Below are positions 27,741-36,766 of a DNA stretch of 64,000 nucleotides, piece by piece. The stretch comes from Pelagihabitans sp963760375. Lineage in GTDB: Bacteria; Bacteroidota; Bacteroidia; Flavobacteriales; Flavobacteriaceae. How positions within the stretch are numbered: position 1 is the first letter of the stretch; each line of letters starts with the position of its first letter. The notes under the pieces were generated by a model. It was not told the origin of the DNA and did not search any database. It was given only the letters and a program-made list of their open reading frames with translations. The translations under genes and the position numbers were made by a program. The stretch is taken from the NCBI GenBank assembly GCA_963760375.1, contig CAVXCS010000007.1, positions 1,096,387 through 1,160,386 of the forward strand, read 5' to 3'.

Positions 27741-28559
27741 ATGAAGTGGGCTCGGATTATTTTCGATTTCTACCTTAATGCCAGCGTACATGTGGCTTTG
27801 GCGCTGCTTTCCCTCCTCTATGGCACTGCCCTTGGCTTAAACATTTCACCGGACAGACACCTGGCTTTATTTCTGTTTTTCGGCGCGATAGGGGGCTATA
27901 ATTTTATTAAATACGGTGTCGAGGCCGAAAAGTACATATGGGTCGTCAAAAAATACCATAAATACATACAGATCATTAGCCTTATCAGTTGCACATTGGC
28001 ACTCTACCATGCGTTTTTTTTAAATTTTAGGACTTGGATTGCAATGTTGATCCTCTTGATATTGACAGGTTTGTATGCCCTTCCGGTTTTACCGGGGGCC
28101 AAAAACCTAAGAAGTCTGGCCGGCTTTAAAATATTTCTCGTGGCATTGGTTTGGACCGGGGCCACGGTGATACTTCCCGTAACAGAATCGACGGGAACCC
28201 TTTCTTGGGATGTTGGGATCGAAAGCCTGCAAAGGTTTGGTTTGGTGCTACTCCTAATGTTGCCCTTCGACATTCGTGATTTGGCGCATGACCAATTGGC
28301 GCTGAAATCATTGCCCCAACAGTTTGGGGTTTCCAACACCAAAATATTCGGGGCCATGGCCACGATTCCTTTTTTTCTACTGACCTTTTTCAAGGATGAT
28401 GTACCGTGGCATGAAATTATGGGCAAGGGTATTCTATTTTTTGCAGTGGCGATCGTTTTGTTGGTAACACCAAAGCATCAATCCAAGTATTTTGCCTCGT
28501 TTTGGGTTGAGGCCATCCCCATTTTTTGGTGGTTGGTGCTGCTATTGCTGCCGTTCTGA
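27741..28559 (+). CDS. UbiA-like polytopic membrane protein
   Basis: A 272-aa protein with about eight hydrophobic segments. Spacing and the motif PFDIRDLAHD near residue 192 resemble the second Asp-rich motif of UbiA-type prenyltransferases. The first Asp-rich motif, expected near residue 50, is replaced by GYNFIKYGVEAEKY, which has only Asn and no Asp pair. It may be a diverged or inactive UbiA relative. ATG 27741 follows the -7 box. It is divergent from gcvP. The substrate is unknown. Confidence 0.6.
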   Translation: MKWARIIFDFYLNASVHVALALLSLLYGTALGLNISPDRHLALFLFFGAIGGYNFIKYGVEAEKYIWVVKKYHKYIQIISLISCTLALYHAFFLNFRTWIAMLILLILTGLYALPVLPGAKNLRSLAGFKIFLVALVWTGATVILPVTESTGTLSWDVGIESLQRFGLVLLLMLPFDIRDLAHDQLALKSLPQQFGVSNTKIFGAMATIPFFLLTFFKDDVPWHEIMGKGILFFAVAIVLLVTPKHQSKYFASFWVEAIPIFWWLVLLLLPF

Positions 28560-28561
28560 AA

Positions 28562-28789
28562 TTATTCGATTTCTTGAAGTTCGGCTTTCATTTTGTCCTT
28601 GTCGGCTTCAGAAAGGCCGTGAAGATTGGCTTTATCGCAAAGTGAAGTGAATGCGGTGTTCTGTTTGGTAAATCTGGAACAGGTTTTGCAGAACAGAATA
28701 TGTAGCTTCAATTTCCCCTTTTCCAAAAAGGTAGCTTCCCTGTATTGTGCTTTGTTACAGATCAAAGCGGCTTGTTCGCAACTAATCAT
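28562..28789 (-). CDS. Small Cys-containing partner of the sigma factor (putative anti-sigma)
   Basis: A 75-aa protein beginning MISCEQAALICNK. The motif H-x3-C-x2-C in LHILFCKTCSRF is the core of zinc-binding anti-sigma (zf-HC2-like) domains. There is no membrane segment. Its ATG overlaps the sigma-factor stop (ATGA type), so the two are co-translated. This start was preferred over the longer frame to 28855, which would lie inside the sigma gene. The anti-sigma role is inferred from position and motif. Confidence 0.75.
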   Translation of the reverse strand: MISCEQAALICNKAQYREATFLEKGKLKLHILFCKTCSRFTKQNTAFTSLCDKANLHGLSEADKDKMKAELQEIE

Positions 28790-29346
28790 AGGTTGAACCA
28801 ATTTTGGTTGAGGCATCCCATCAGCGCGGTGCGCGCCCGATGTATCATTACCCACAAATTTGACGGATTGATATCGAGTTCCTTACAAATGTCCTCCGTG
28901 CTGATGCCCTGCATCGTTTTCATGTTAAACACCAAGGCCTGTTTTTTTGGCAGTTTTGAAATGCACTCATAAATAGCGGAACCAAGCTCCTCGTTCTCAA
29001 TGGTATCATTTTCCAGGACGCTCGAGGGATCGGCTACCTGTTCTTCGAGCCAATCGCCTTCTGAATCGGAGGCCGATCGGTAGTTCATACGCACCTCGGC
29101 CTTCCCTTTTTTGGAATTGATCTTTCGGTAGTGATCGATGACCTTGCGTTTGAGGATGGCGATCAACCAAGTGCGTTCGGCGGCGTCTCCCTTATAATTT
29201 TTCGCAGAATTCAAACCGGCCACGAATGTATCCTGAACCAGATCTTTCGCGACCTCAACGTCGCTTACCCTTCCAATCGCATAATTGAAGAGGTAATCTG
29301 CATAATTGTCGACCCAAAGTTCGGGATATAACTGGTGCTCGGCCAT
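28786..29346 (-). CDS. ECF-type sigma-70 family RNA polymerase sigma factor
   Basis: A 186-aa sigma factor with region 2 (NYADYLFNYAIGRVSDVEVAKDLVQDTF-like, split here into two parts around residue 20) and region 4 (LPKKQALVFNMKTMQG and a helix-turn-helix ending WVMIHRARTAL). Between them is an acidic linker of about 40 residues. The start at 29346 (MAEHQLYPE) was chosen; the frame runs further upstream across the promoter. It pairs with a downstream zinc-type anti-sigma. TACTTTTG at 29,365-29,372 (minus strand) fits the -7 consensus. The inducing signal is unknown. Confidence 0.88.
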   Translation of the reverse strand: MAEHQLYPELWVDNYADYLFNYAIGRVSDVEVAKDLVQDTFVAGLNSAKNYKGDAAERTWLIAILKRKVIDHYRKINSKKGKAEVRMNYRSASDSEGDWLEEQVADPSSVLENDTIENEELGSAIYECISKLPKKQALVFNMKTMQGISTEDICKELDINPSNLWVMIHRARTALMGCLNQNWFNL

Positions 29347-29420
29347 TTTATCGTTTAGCGGAACCAAAAGTAATGGAATTTTGGCGAATATGATTAACTT
29401 TAAACCAAACCCATAGCAGT

Positions 29421-29780
29421 ATGAAACTACATCGATTACTATTTGTATTGTTGTTCGTAAACCTTGGATGTGCCCAAAATGATTCGAAACCCATTGCGGA
29501 AGTATCACAAGAGGAATTCAATAAAGCGGTTTTGGTAGATGTGCGAACTCCGGAGGAGTTTGCGGCCGGACATCTCCATAATGCCACGAACATCAACTGG
29601 TACGATACCGATTTTGCCGATCGGTTCAAGGCCATCGATAAAGACAAGACCATTTTCGTGTATTGTAAATTGGGGGTTAGGAGCTTAAAAGCCCAGGAAA
29701 AATTAAAGTCCCTGGGGTACCAACATGTCGTTAACCTCGAAGGCGGTTACGATGCCTGGAAGAAAGCCAACCCTAATTGA
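29421..29780 (+). CDS. Rhodanese-domain lipoprotein
   Basis: A 119-aa single-domain rhodanese. A lipoprotein signal ends in FVNLGC (Cys about residue 14), so it is probably anchored in the periplasm or outer membrane. The active-site loop is VYCKLGVRS with the sulfur-carrying Cys, preceded by DVRTPEEFAAGHL. It is divergent from the sigma gene. The sulfur donor and acceptor are unknown. Confidence 0.9.
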   Translation: MKLHRLLFVLLFVNLGCAQNDSKPIAEVSQEEFNKAVLVDVRTPEEFAAGHLHNATNINWYDTDFADRFKAIDKDKTIFVYCKLGVRSLKAQEKLKSLGYQHVVNLEGGYDAWKKANPN

Positions 29781-29804
29781 TCATGTTCATGGTGATGAGT
29801 TCCC

Positions 29805-31870
29805 TTAACTCACCTTCAACAATCCCGCCCTTTCCAATAATGCCTCGATTTTGGGTTCACTTCCCCTAAACCTTTTATAGAGCAGCATCGGTTTTTCGGT
29901 CCCCCCTTTGGAGAGGATCTCCTCCTTGAATTTGGTGGCCACTTCCTGGTCGAAAATCCCTTTTTCCTTAAAGTAGGCAAAGGCATCGGCATCGAGCACT
30001 TCGGCCCATTTATAGCTATAGTAGCCGGAGGAATACCCGCCCTGAAAGATATGTGAAAAGGCGGTGCTCATGCACGTTTCGGCCGTATCCGGGTAGAGGT
30101 CGGTGCCTTCAAAGGCCTTTTTTTCATGGGCCTTTACGTCGCTAATGCCCGTTGGATCTGCTCCATGCCATGCCATATCGAGCAACCCAAAGCTCAACTG
30201 TCTTAAGGTGGCCAGACCTTCCTGAAAGTTTGAAGAATCTTTTATTTTTCGGACCAAGGCCATGGGGATGGGCGCGTTGGTTTCATAATGGGTGGCGAAC
30301 AACTGCAGGGCTTCCTGTTCATAGCACCAATTTTCCATCACCTGACTGGGCAGTTCCACAAAATCCCAATACACCGAGGTGCCCGACAAACTGGGATAGG
30401 TTGTGTTGGCGAGCATCCCATGAAGCGCATGGCCAAATTCGTGGAACAGGGTGGTGACCTCGTTGAAGGTCAACAACGAAGGCTTCGTGGGGGTAGACCT
30501 GGTGAAATTGCAAACGATCGAGATCTGGGGCCTTACGTTCTCCCCGTTGCGCTTGTATTGATGCTTATAGGAGGTCATCCAAGCCCCGCCCCTTTTACCG
30601 GCCCTGGGATGGAAATCGGCATAAAGAAGGGAAATGAATCGGCCCTTGAGATCCTTACGCGATAGGTCTTCACTTCTGAATGGTATTTTTCGATATCAAA
30701 AACCTCCTCGAATTTCAGGCCAAAGAGTTTTTCCGAAACCATAAAAACCCCCGCGATGACATTTTCCAATTTAAAATAGGGCTTCAACTGTTCGTCGTCC
30801 AGATCAAAAAGCTTTTGTCTCAATTTTTCGGAATAATAGCTGCCGTCCCATTTTTGTAAGCCGTCGATGGCATCCAATTCTTTCGCAAAGGTCTCCAGAA
30901 CCTTGAATTCCCGTTCCGCGGCCGGTTTGGCCTTCTCCAGGAGTTCTTTGAGGAAATCCCGCACTTTTTCGGGTGTTTCGGCCATTCGTTCTTCCAACAC
31001 AAAATGGGCATGGGTACGATAGCCCAACAGCTGGGCCCTTTCATGTCGAAGTTGTACGATATTCAGCACGTTCGCCTTGTTGTCGAGGGCATCGCCATGG
31101 AATCCTTTACCGCCGAATGCCAATGAAAGTTCTTTGCGCAAGGCCCTGTTCTTGGCATATTTCATAAAAGGGAGATAGCTCGGGTAATCGAGTGTTACCA
31201 ACCAACCTTTTTTGCCCTTTGTAGCCGCCAACTGCGCTGCGGCTTCTTTCTCGCCCTCTGGGAGTCCGTCGAGATCGGATTCCAGGGTCAAATGCTTTTC
31301 ATATCTATTGGTTTCGGCCAAGACATTTTCCCCGAACTTCAGCTTGAGTTTGGAAAGTTCGGCATCGATTTCACGGAGGCGTTTCTTTTTGCTTTCGGGC
31401 AGGTTCGCCCCGTTCCTGCTAAAGTTCTTGTACTTCTTGTCCAACAAGGTCGCCTGCTCTTCGGTGAGTTGTAGGCGGTCTTTTTGTTCGTATACAGCCT
31501 TGACTTTTTCGAACAAGGCGGCATTCAGGGTGATGTCGTTGCTGAATTCGGTGAGCAGCGGGGAAACTTCCTGCGCTATTTTTTGGATTTCCTCATTGGT
31601 TTCGGCAGAATTCAAGTTGAAGAAAATACTCGAAATACGGTCTAGGGGTTGCCCCGAAAAATCAAGGGCAGCTATGGTGTTTTCAAATGTGGGCAGGGCA
31701 GCATTGGCCGTGATCGCATCGATTTCCGCTCGAGCTTCATCGATCGCTTTTTCGAACGCAGGTTTGAAGTGTTCGTTTTTTATTTGTGAAAAAGGGGCCG
31801 AATCGAAGGGTTTTAATAGGGGGTTCATCTCAGTATTCGGGATTTTCTTTTCTTTTTTAATGGGATTCAT
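29805..31870 (-). pseudogene. dcp: M3-family zinc metallopeptidase (dipeptidyl carboxypeptidase type), one frameshift
   Basis: About 688 codons in two frames. The upstream frame (30,575-31,870) has the M3 N-terminal helical region (LKPFDSAPFSQIKNEHF). The downstream frame (29,805-30,578) has the zinc motif FHEFGHALHGM and the closing SGYYSYKWAEVLDADAFAYF segment. They join near 30,655, where one missing base restores YRV followed by DLKGRFISLLYADFHPRAGK. All catalytic residues remain. M3 peptidases of this type process oligopeptides. It is either a recent pseudogene or a sequencing error. The start may be 31,828 (MNPLLKPF). Confidence 0.85.
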
Positions 31871-31924
31871 GCAGTGTTATGGTTGTTATTGTTCGACATC
31901 GCGAACCGGTGTGCATCGGTATCC

Positions 31925-32416
31925 TTATTTTTTGGCCTTTAATGTTTTGGCACTCTGGATGACCTTGTCTTTTAAACTTTCTTTGTAGGCAATGATCTGG
32001 TTTAGAACCGATTTGTCGGCGCTGCCAATGATCTGTGCGGCCAAAATACCGGCATTCTTTGCGCCGTTGAGTGCCACGGTGGCCACCGGTACCCCGCCGG
32101 GCATTTGAAGGATCGATAGTATGGAATCCCAACCATCGATCGAATTGCTGCTCTTTACGGGAACCCCGATGACGGGCAGGGGTGTCAGTGAAGCTACCAT
32201 GCCTGGCAAATGGGCTGCGCCACCGGCTCCGGCAATGATTACCGAATAGCCATTTTTATGTGCATTTTTACTGAAATCGAAAAGTTTGTCGGGGGTTCTA
32301 TGGGCAGAGACGATATCGATATCGACCACGATCCCAAATTCCTTTAAAATGGTAACGGCTTCCTCCATTATCGGCAGGTCGCTGGTGCTACCCATGACTA
32401 CGGCTACTTTCCCCAT
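31925..32416 (-). CDS. purE: 5-(carboxyamino)imidazole ribonucleotide mutase
   Basis: A 163-aa class I PurE that converts N5-CAIR to CAIR in purine synthesis. MGSTSDLPIMEEA, SAHRTPDKLFDF (active-site His) and AGAGGAAHLPGMVAS are intact. It lies 3 bases after purK on the same strand, so they form an operon. Confidence 0.97.
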   Translation of the reverse strand: MGKVAVVMGSTSDLPIMEEAVTILKEFGIVVDIDIVSAHRTPDKLFDFSKNAHKNGYSVIIAGAGGAAHLPGMVASLTPLPVIGVPVKSSNSIDGWDSILSILQMPGGVPVATVALNGAKNAGILAAQIIGSADKSVLNQIIAYKESLKDKVIQSAKTLKAKK

Positions 32417-32419
32417 GGT

Positions 32420-33580
32420 TTATGTTTTGCTGATTACTTTTATGGTTTCCTTTACTTGTTGCGCAATTTTGCGCGCTTCTGTCAAATCTTGGTTTACGAT
32501 GGTCACGTGTCCCATTTTTCTGAAGGGACGGGTTTGCCTTTTTCCGTATATGTGTGGCGTAACCCCGTCGAGTTTCAGGATTTCCTCGATGTTTTGGTAG
32601 ACCACCTCGCCCGTATACCCTTCGGCACCTACCAAATTCACCATAATACCGGCCACTTTGCTTTCTGTATTTCCCAACGGGAGGCCCAAAATAGCGCGCA
32701 GATGCTGTTCGAATTGGTTGGTATAGCTTGCCTCGATACTGTAATGGCCACTGTTATGGGGCCTGGGCGCCACCTCGTTCACCAATATCAGATCGTCTTT
32801 GGTCTGGAACATTTCCACGGCCAAAAGGCCTACATGTTTCATTTTATCAGAAACCTTCAAGGCTATTTCAATCGCCCTTTGGGCCACTTTGCCATCGATT
32901 CTTGCAGGACATATGACATATTCTACCTGATTCGCTTCCGGGTGGAATTCCATTTCCACCACTGGATAGGTCCTTACGTGGCCATCTGTGTCCCTGGCCA
33001 CGATTACGGCCAATTCATTCTTGAAATTGATCAAGTTTTCGGCGATGCACTCCCCAGAAGGCAAACCCTCCAGGTCTTCCAATTTTCTGACGATCTTTAC
33101 CCCTTGCCCATCGTACCCGAATTGGGCCGCTTTCCAGACAAAGGGAAGGCTCAATCCTCCGTTGTTGAGGCTGTCCTCGATCTCGCTCTTATAGGCAAAT
33201 CGATGAAAATCGGCGGTTGGGATATTATGGTCGATATAAAATAATTTTTGTTGGGCCTTGTTCTGTATCGTGCGCAAGGTATGGGTGGGTGGATACACTT
33301 TCAACCCTTCATCTTCGAGTTGTTCAAGGGCATCAAGATTTACGTTTTCGATTTCAATGGTCAGGACATCAACCCTTTTTCCAAATTCGTACACCGTTTT
33401 ATAATCCATCAGATCTCCCTGGACAAAGGTGTTGCAAGCTATTTTGCACGGGGCTTCGGAAGAAGGGTCCATCACGGTGGTATCGATGTCGAACTTGCGG
33501 GTCTCGTACAAGAGCATTTTTCCCAATTGTCCCCCCCCAAGGATTCCCAGTTTAAAATCGGAAGAAAAATAATTTGTCAT
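32420..33580 (-). CDS. purK: N5-carboxyaminoimidazole ribonucleotide synthase
   Basis: A 386-aa ATP-grasp enzyme that carboxylates AIR to N5-CAIR, the substrate of PurE. It begins with LGILGGGQLGKML, has the KAAQFGYDGQGV ATP-binding segment and the late metal/ATP site NEVAPRPHNSGH. ATG 33580 was chosen (MTNYFSSDFKLG); the longer frame adds a non-conserved stretch. Confidence 0.96.
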   Translation of the reverse strand: MTNYFSSDFKLGILGGGQLGKMLLYETRKFDIDTTVMDPSSEAPCKIACNTFVQGDLMDYKTVYEFGKRVDVLTIEIENVNLDALEQLEDEGLKVYPPTHTLRTIQNKAQQKLFYIDHNIPTADFHRFAYKSEIEDSLNNGGLSLPFVWKAAQFGYDGQGVKIVRKLEDLEGLPSGECIAENLINFKNELAVIVARDTDGHVRTYPVVEMEFHPEANQVEYVICPARIDGKVAQRAIEIALKVSDKMKHVGLLAVEMFQTKDDLILVNEVAPRPHNSGHYSIEASYTNQFEQHLRAILGLPLGNTESKVAGIMVNLVGAEGYTGEVVYQNIEEILKLDGVTPHIYGKRQTRPFRKMGHVTIVNQDLTEARKIAQQVKETIKVISKT

Positions 33581-33703
33581 ATTGTATGCGGCTAGCTGCG
33601 CTTGTCTGTAAAAATACGTCGAATTCTTAAAACGGAACGCCCCCTTCCCAAAAAGAGAAATCAAAATACTATATTTACCTTTTCCTAAAAGTGGGGCAAT
33701 CCA

Positions 33704-34807
33704 ATGAATTTACACGACAAATCTTTTATTCCGTACATCAGCGAAGAAGACATTCTCAAGGCGGTAAAAAAGGTGGCCGATCAGGTGGCGGAAGAATATA
33801 AAGATAAAACCCCGATCTTTGTGGGGGTGCTCAACGGCGCTTTCATGTTCGTCTCCGATTTCCTGAAGGCCTATCCGTATCCTTGTGAAGTTTCCTTTGT
33901 GCGGTTGAGTTCCTATCGAGGTCTTACCTCCACCGGTATCGTAAAAACCTTGTTGGACCTTCCGGAACAGGTCGAAGGCAGAAGTGTGATCATCCTGGAG
34001 GATGTCATCGATACGGGCCGAACGGTACAGGAACTGGTGCATTTGTTCGCGAACAAAAATGTGAAGGAGTTCAAAATTGCCACCCTGTTTTATAAACCCG
34101 GTACTTACAACGGCGAATATACCATTGACTATATCGGTTTGGAGATTCCGAATAAATTTATCGTAGGTTACGGACTTGACTACAAAGAATTGGGCAGGAA
34201 CCTTAGATCAGTATACCAACTAAACCAATACCAAATGATCAATTTAGTACTCTTTGGAAAACCTGGTGCCGGAAAAGGTACCCAGGCCGAATTTTTAAAA
34301 GAAAAATACAAGCTTTTCCATATATCCACCGGCGATGTCTTTCGGAAAAATATCAGTAACAAAACCGAGTTGGGCAAACAGGCCAAAGCCTTTATGGATC
34401 GAGGCGATTTGGTGCCCGATGAGCTGACCATCAAGATGCTCCAAGACGAGGTTGAGAAAAATCCGGAGGCCAAGGGCTTCATTTTTGATGGCTTTCCAAG
34501 GACCGCGGCCCAGGCAGAAGCGCTGGATTTCTTTTTGGAGACCAAGGATATGGAAATAAATGCCACCATCGCCCTGGAAGCGAATGACGAGGTTTTGATT
34601 TCCAGACTGTTGGAACGCGGTAAGGTCAGTGGCCGAACCGATGACCAGGATGTGGGAAAGACTCGCAATCGATTCGAGGAGTATAACGAAAAAACGGCTC
34701 CGCTGAGAGACTACTACAAATCGCAGGGCAAGTTCCATGTTGTGAACGGTATTGGAAGCATCTCGGAAATTACAGGCCGATTGGCCAAAGTCATCGACGG
34801 TCTTTAG
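33704..34807 (+). CDS. adk: Fused hypoxanthine phosphoribosyltransferase / adenylate kinase
   Basis: A 367-aa two-domain protein. Residues 1-175 are an Hpt-type purine phosphoribosyltransferase with the PRPP-binding motif VIILEDVIDTGRT. Residues from about 180 are adenylate kinase with the P-loop FGKPGAGKGT, the NMP-binding FDGFPRTAAQAE and a short LID region. The link is a short QLNQYQMIN stretch. The single open frame shows a real fusion, which I recall as usual in Flavobacteriaceae. It joins purine salvage to AMP phosphorylation and lies divergent from purK, so purine genes cluster here. Confidence 0.95.
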   Translation: MNLHDKSFIPYISEEDILKAVKKVADQVAEEYKDKTPIFVGVLNGAFMFVSDFLKAYPYPCEVSFVRLSSYRGLTSTGIVKTLLDLPEQVEGRSVIILEDVIDTGRTVQELVHLFANKNVKEFKIATLFYKPGTYNGEYTIDYIGLEIPNKFIVGYGLDYKELGRNLRSVYQLNQYQMINLVLFGKPGAGKGTQAEFLKEKYKLFHISTGDVFRKNISNKTELGKQAKAFMDRGDLVPDELTIKMLQDEVEKNPEAKGFIFDGFPRTAAQAEALDFFLETKDMEINATIALEANDEVLISRLLERGKVSGRTDDQDVGKTRNRFEEYNEKTAPLRDYYKSQGKFHVVNGIGSISEITGRLAKVIDGL

Positions 34808-35105
34808 CGCATCGCAATGGGCATTTCTTTGTTAAATAAAAACCATGCCACGCTGCGGAAACTTTTTACATTGCTTCCTTGGACCGCTGTTCGAACGGGC
34901 CCATAACACATCCAATACATCGCATCGATGGGCATTGTCGGCTCGGTGACGAAAGAACCAAAGAAGGCCTTTTTTTGGGCAAAGCCATAAACGCCATTTC
35001 CATTTTGGTGGGGCAACTTAACTAGGGCTTAATTGATTACTTTTGCGGTAAAGCGCTCCGATCGATATTATCGGTCCAAATGATTTAAAAAACCGAAACG
35101 AACCA
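34808..35105. other. Intergenic region before obg, with a -7 box
   Basis: No convincing gene. A 70-codon minus-strand frame (34,804-35,016) is rich in Trp, Cys and Met and has no family likeness, so I do not call it. TACTTTTG at 35,038-35,045 fits the TAnnTTTG promoter box and lies 60 bases before the obg ATG. Confidence 0.5.
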
Positions 35106-36107
35106 ATGACCGAAGGCAATTTTGTGGATTATGTAAAAGTGTATGCCCAATCCGGAAATGGAGGTAAGGGTTCTGCGCACTTACATCGTGAAAAATACAT
35201 CACAAAAGGAGGGCCCGATGGCGGTGACGGAGGTCGTGGCGGACATGTGATCGTAAGGGGGAACAAAAACCTATGGACCTTGGTCAACTTTAAGTTCAAA
35301 AAGCACTTCAGGGCTGGACATGGCGAGCATGGCAGCAAAAACAGGAGCTCTGGCGCCGAAGGAGAGGATACTTACATGGAGGTGCCTTTGGGTACCGTGG
35401 TGAGGGATTTTGAAACCAACGATATACGCTTTGAGATTACCGAAGACGGTGAAGAAAAAATACTTTTGGAGGGCGGAATGGGCGGATTGGGAAACTGGCA
35501 CTTCAGGAGCGCCACCAACCAAACCCCCAGATATGCACAACCCGGTATACCGGGCAAGGAAACCGAAGTGGTCCTTGAACTTAAGGTCCTGGCCGATGTT
35601 GGCCTTGTGGGCTTCCCCAATGCAGGAAAATCAACATTGTTGTCGGTGGTCACCTCCGCAAAGCCCAAAATTGCCGACTACGAGTTCACGACTTTGAAAC
35701 CGAACCTCGGCATTGTGGAATATCGCGATTTCCAAAGTTTCGTGATGGCCGATATTCCCGGTATCATCGAGGGCGCCGCGGAGGGAAAAGGACTGGGCCA
35801 TTACTTCCTTCGACATATTGAGCGCAACGCCACTTTGCTTTTTCTGATTCCGGCCGATAGCAAGGACATCAGCAAAGAATACGAAATTCTCTTGGATGAA
35901 CTGCGCCGATACAATGAAGAATTGCTCCATAAAGATCGGCTTATCGCCATTTCGAAAAGCGATTTGTTGGATGAGGAACTCATCGCTGAAATGCGCATGG
36001 AATTGGATAATGATTTCAAAACGGTTCCCTATTTGTTCATCTCCTCGGTAGCCCAACAAGGGTTATCGGAATTGAAGGATCGGCTTTGGGCCATGCTCAA
36101 CAGTTAA
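35106..36107 (+). CDS. obgE: GTPase ObgE/CgtA
   Basis: A 333-aa essential GTPase linked to large-subunit ribosome maturation. The glycine-rich Obg domain covers residues 1-158 (SGNGGKGSAHLHREKY and GGPDGGDGGRGG). The G domain has P-loop GFPNAGKST, switch II DIPGIIEGA and SKSD as G4. The C-terminal OCT extension is absent, as in many Bacteroidota. Confidence 0.97.
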   Translation: MTEGNFVDYVKVYAQSGNGGKGSAHLHREKYITKGGPDGGDGGRGGHVIVRGNKNLWTLVNFKFKKHFRAGHGEHGSKNRSSGAEGEDTYMEVPLGTVVRDFETNDIRFEITEDGEEKILLEGGMGGLGNWHFRSATNQTPRYAQPGIPGKETEVVLELKVLADVGLVGFPNAGKSTLLSVVTSAKPKIADYEFTTLKPNLGIVEYRDFQSFVMADIPGIIEGAAEGKGLGHYFLRHIERNATLLFLIPADSKDISKEYEILLDELRRYNEELLHKDRLIAISKSDLLDEELIAEMRMELDNDFKTVPYLFISSVAQQGLSELKDRLWAMLNS

Positions 36108-36174
36108 TCGAATAATACCTTGCTCGGGACCATCAAGGCCATATTTTCCTTAAATTAGTGAAAAAAGGAACCCC

Positions 36175-36702
36175 ATGTATCGATTGGCAAAACTTGCTGT
36201 TTTACTGCTTTTTGTTTCCTGTGGCGCGCTAAGCGTTCGTTATGATTATGACAAGAACACCAATTTCAGCAACTACAATACCTACAATTACTATCCTGAG
36301 ATGGACACTGGAATGAACGATTTCGATACCAAAAGGTTGTTGCAGGTATTGGATGCGAAAATGAGGGAAAAAGGAATGCTGCTGTCCGAAGAACCCGATT
36401 TTTATATCAGTATTAAAAGCACCGTTTTTCAGGCCCCACAAAACAATGCGGTAGGGGTAGGCCTCGGGGGTGCGGGCCGAAACGTTGGCGGTGGTGTTTC
36501 TGTGGGAATACCGGTCAGTGGAAACAAGTTGCAACGTGAAATTCAATTTGACTTTGTCGACAATCAAAAAGATGCGCTTTTTTGGCAGGCCATCAGCGTG
36601 GCCAATTTTAGGGAAAAGGGGACGCCGGCCGATAAAGAGCTTGAGCTCAAGGAAGTGGTAGATAAGGTGCTCGCCAAATATCCTCCAAAAATTAGACGTT
36701 GA
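36175..36702 (+). CDS. DUF4136 lipoprotein
   Basis: A 175-aa protein with a lipoprotein signal (LLFVSC, Cys about 16) and the DUF4136 pattern: YDYDKNTNFSNYNTYNYY near the N-terminus, a Gly-rich GVGLGGAGRNVGGGV loop at about 90-105, and a Lys-rich end KYPPKIRR. It is probably in the outer membrane. The function is unknown. Confidence 0.87.
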   Translation: MYRLAKLAVLLLFVSCGALSVRYDYDKNTNFSNYNTYNYYPEMDTGMNDFDTKRLLQVLDAKMREKGMLLSEEPDFYISIKSTVFQAPQNNAVGVGLGGAGRNVGGGVSVGIPVSGNKLQREIQFDFVDNQKDALFWQAISVANFREKGTPADKELELKEVVDKVLAKYPPKIRR

Positions 36703-36766
36703 ACCTTGGCAATTTTGGCCGGAAAGGGATTTTGTATGCCGAACCGATTGGCCCTATTGGAAAAAT

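Noticed and set aside
30288..30665. Open frame on the plus strand opposite the M3 peptidase
   Set aside because: Shadow of the HEFGHALHGM-containing gene; no family likeness.
34804..35016. 70-codon minus-strand frame between hpt-adk and obg
   Set aside because: No recognisable motif, no promoter or start context; it touches the stop of hpt-adk.
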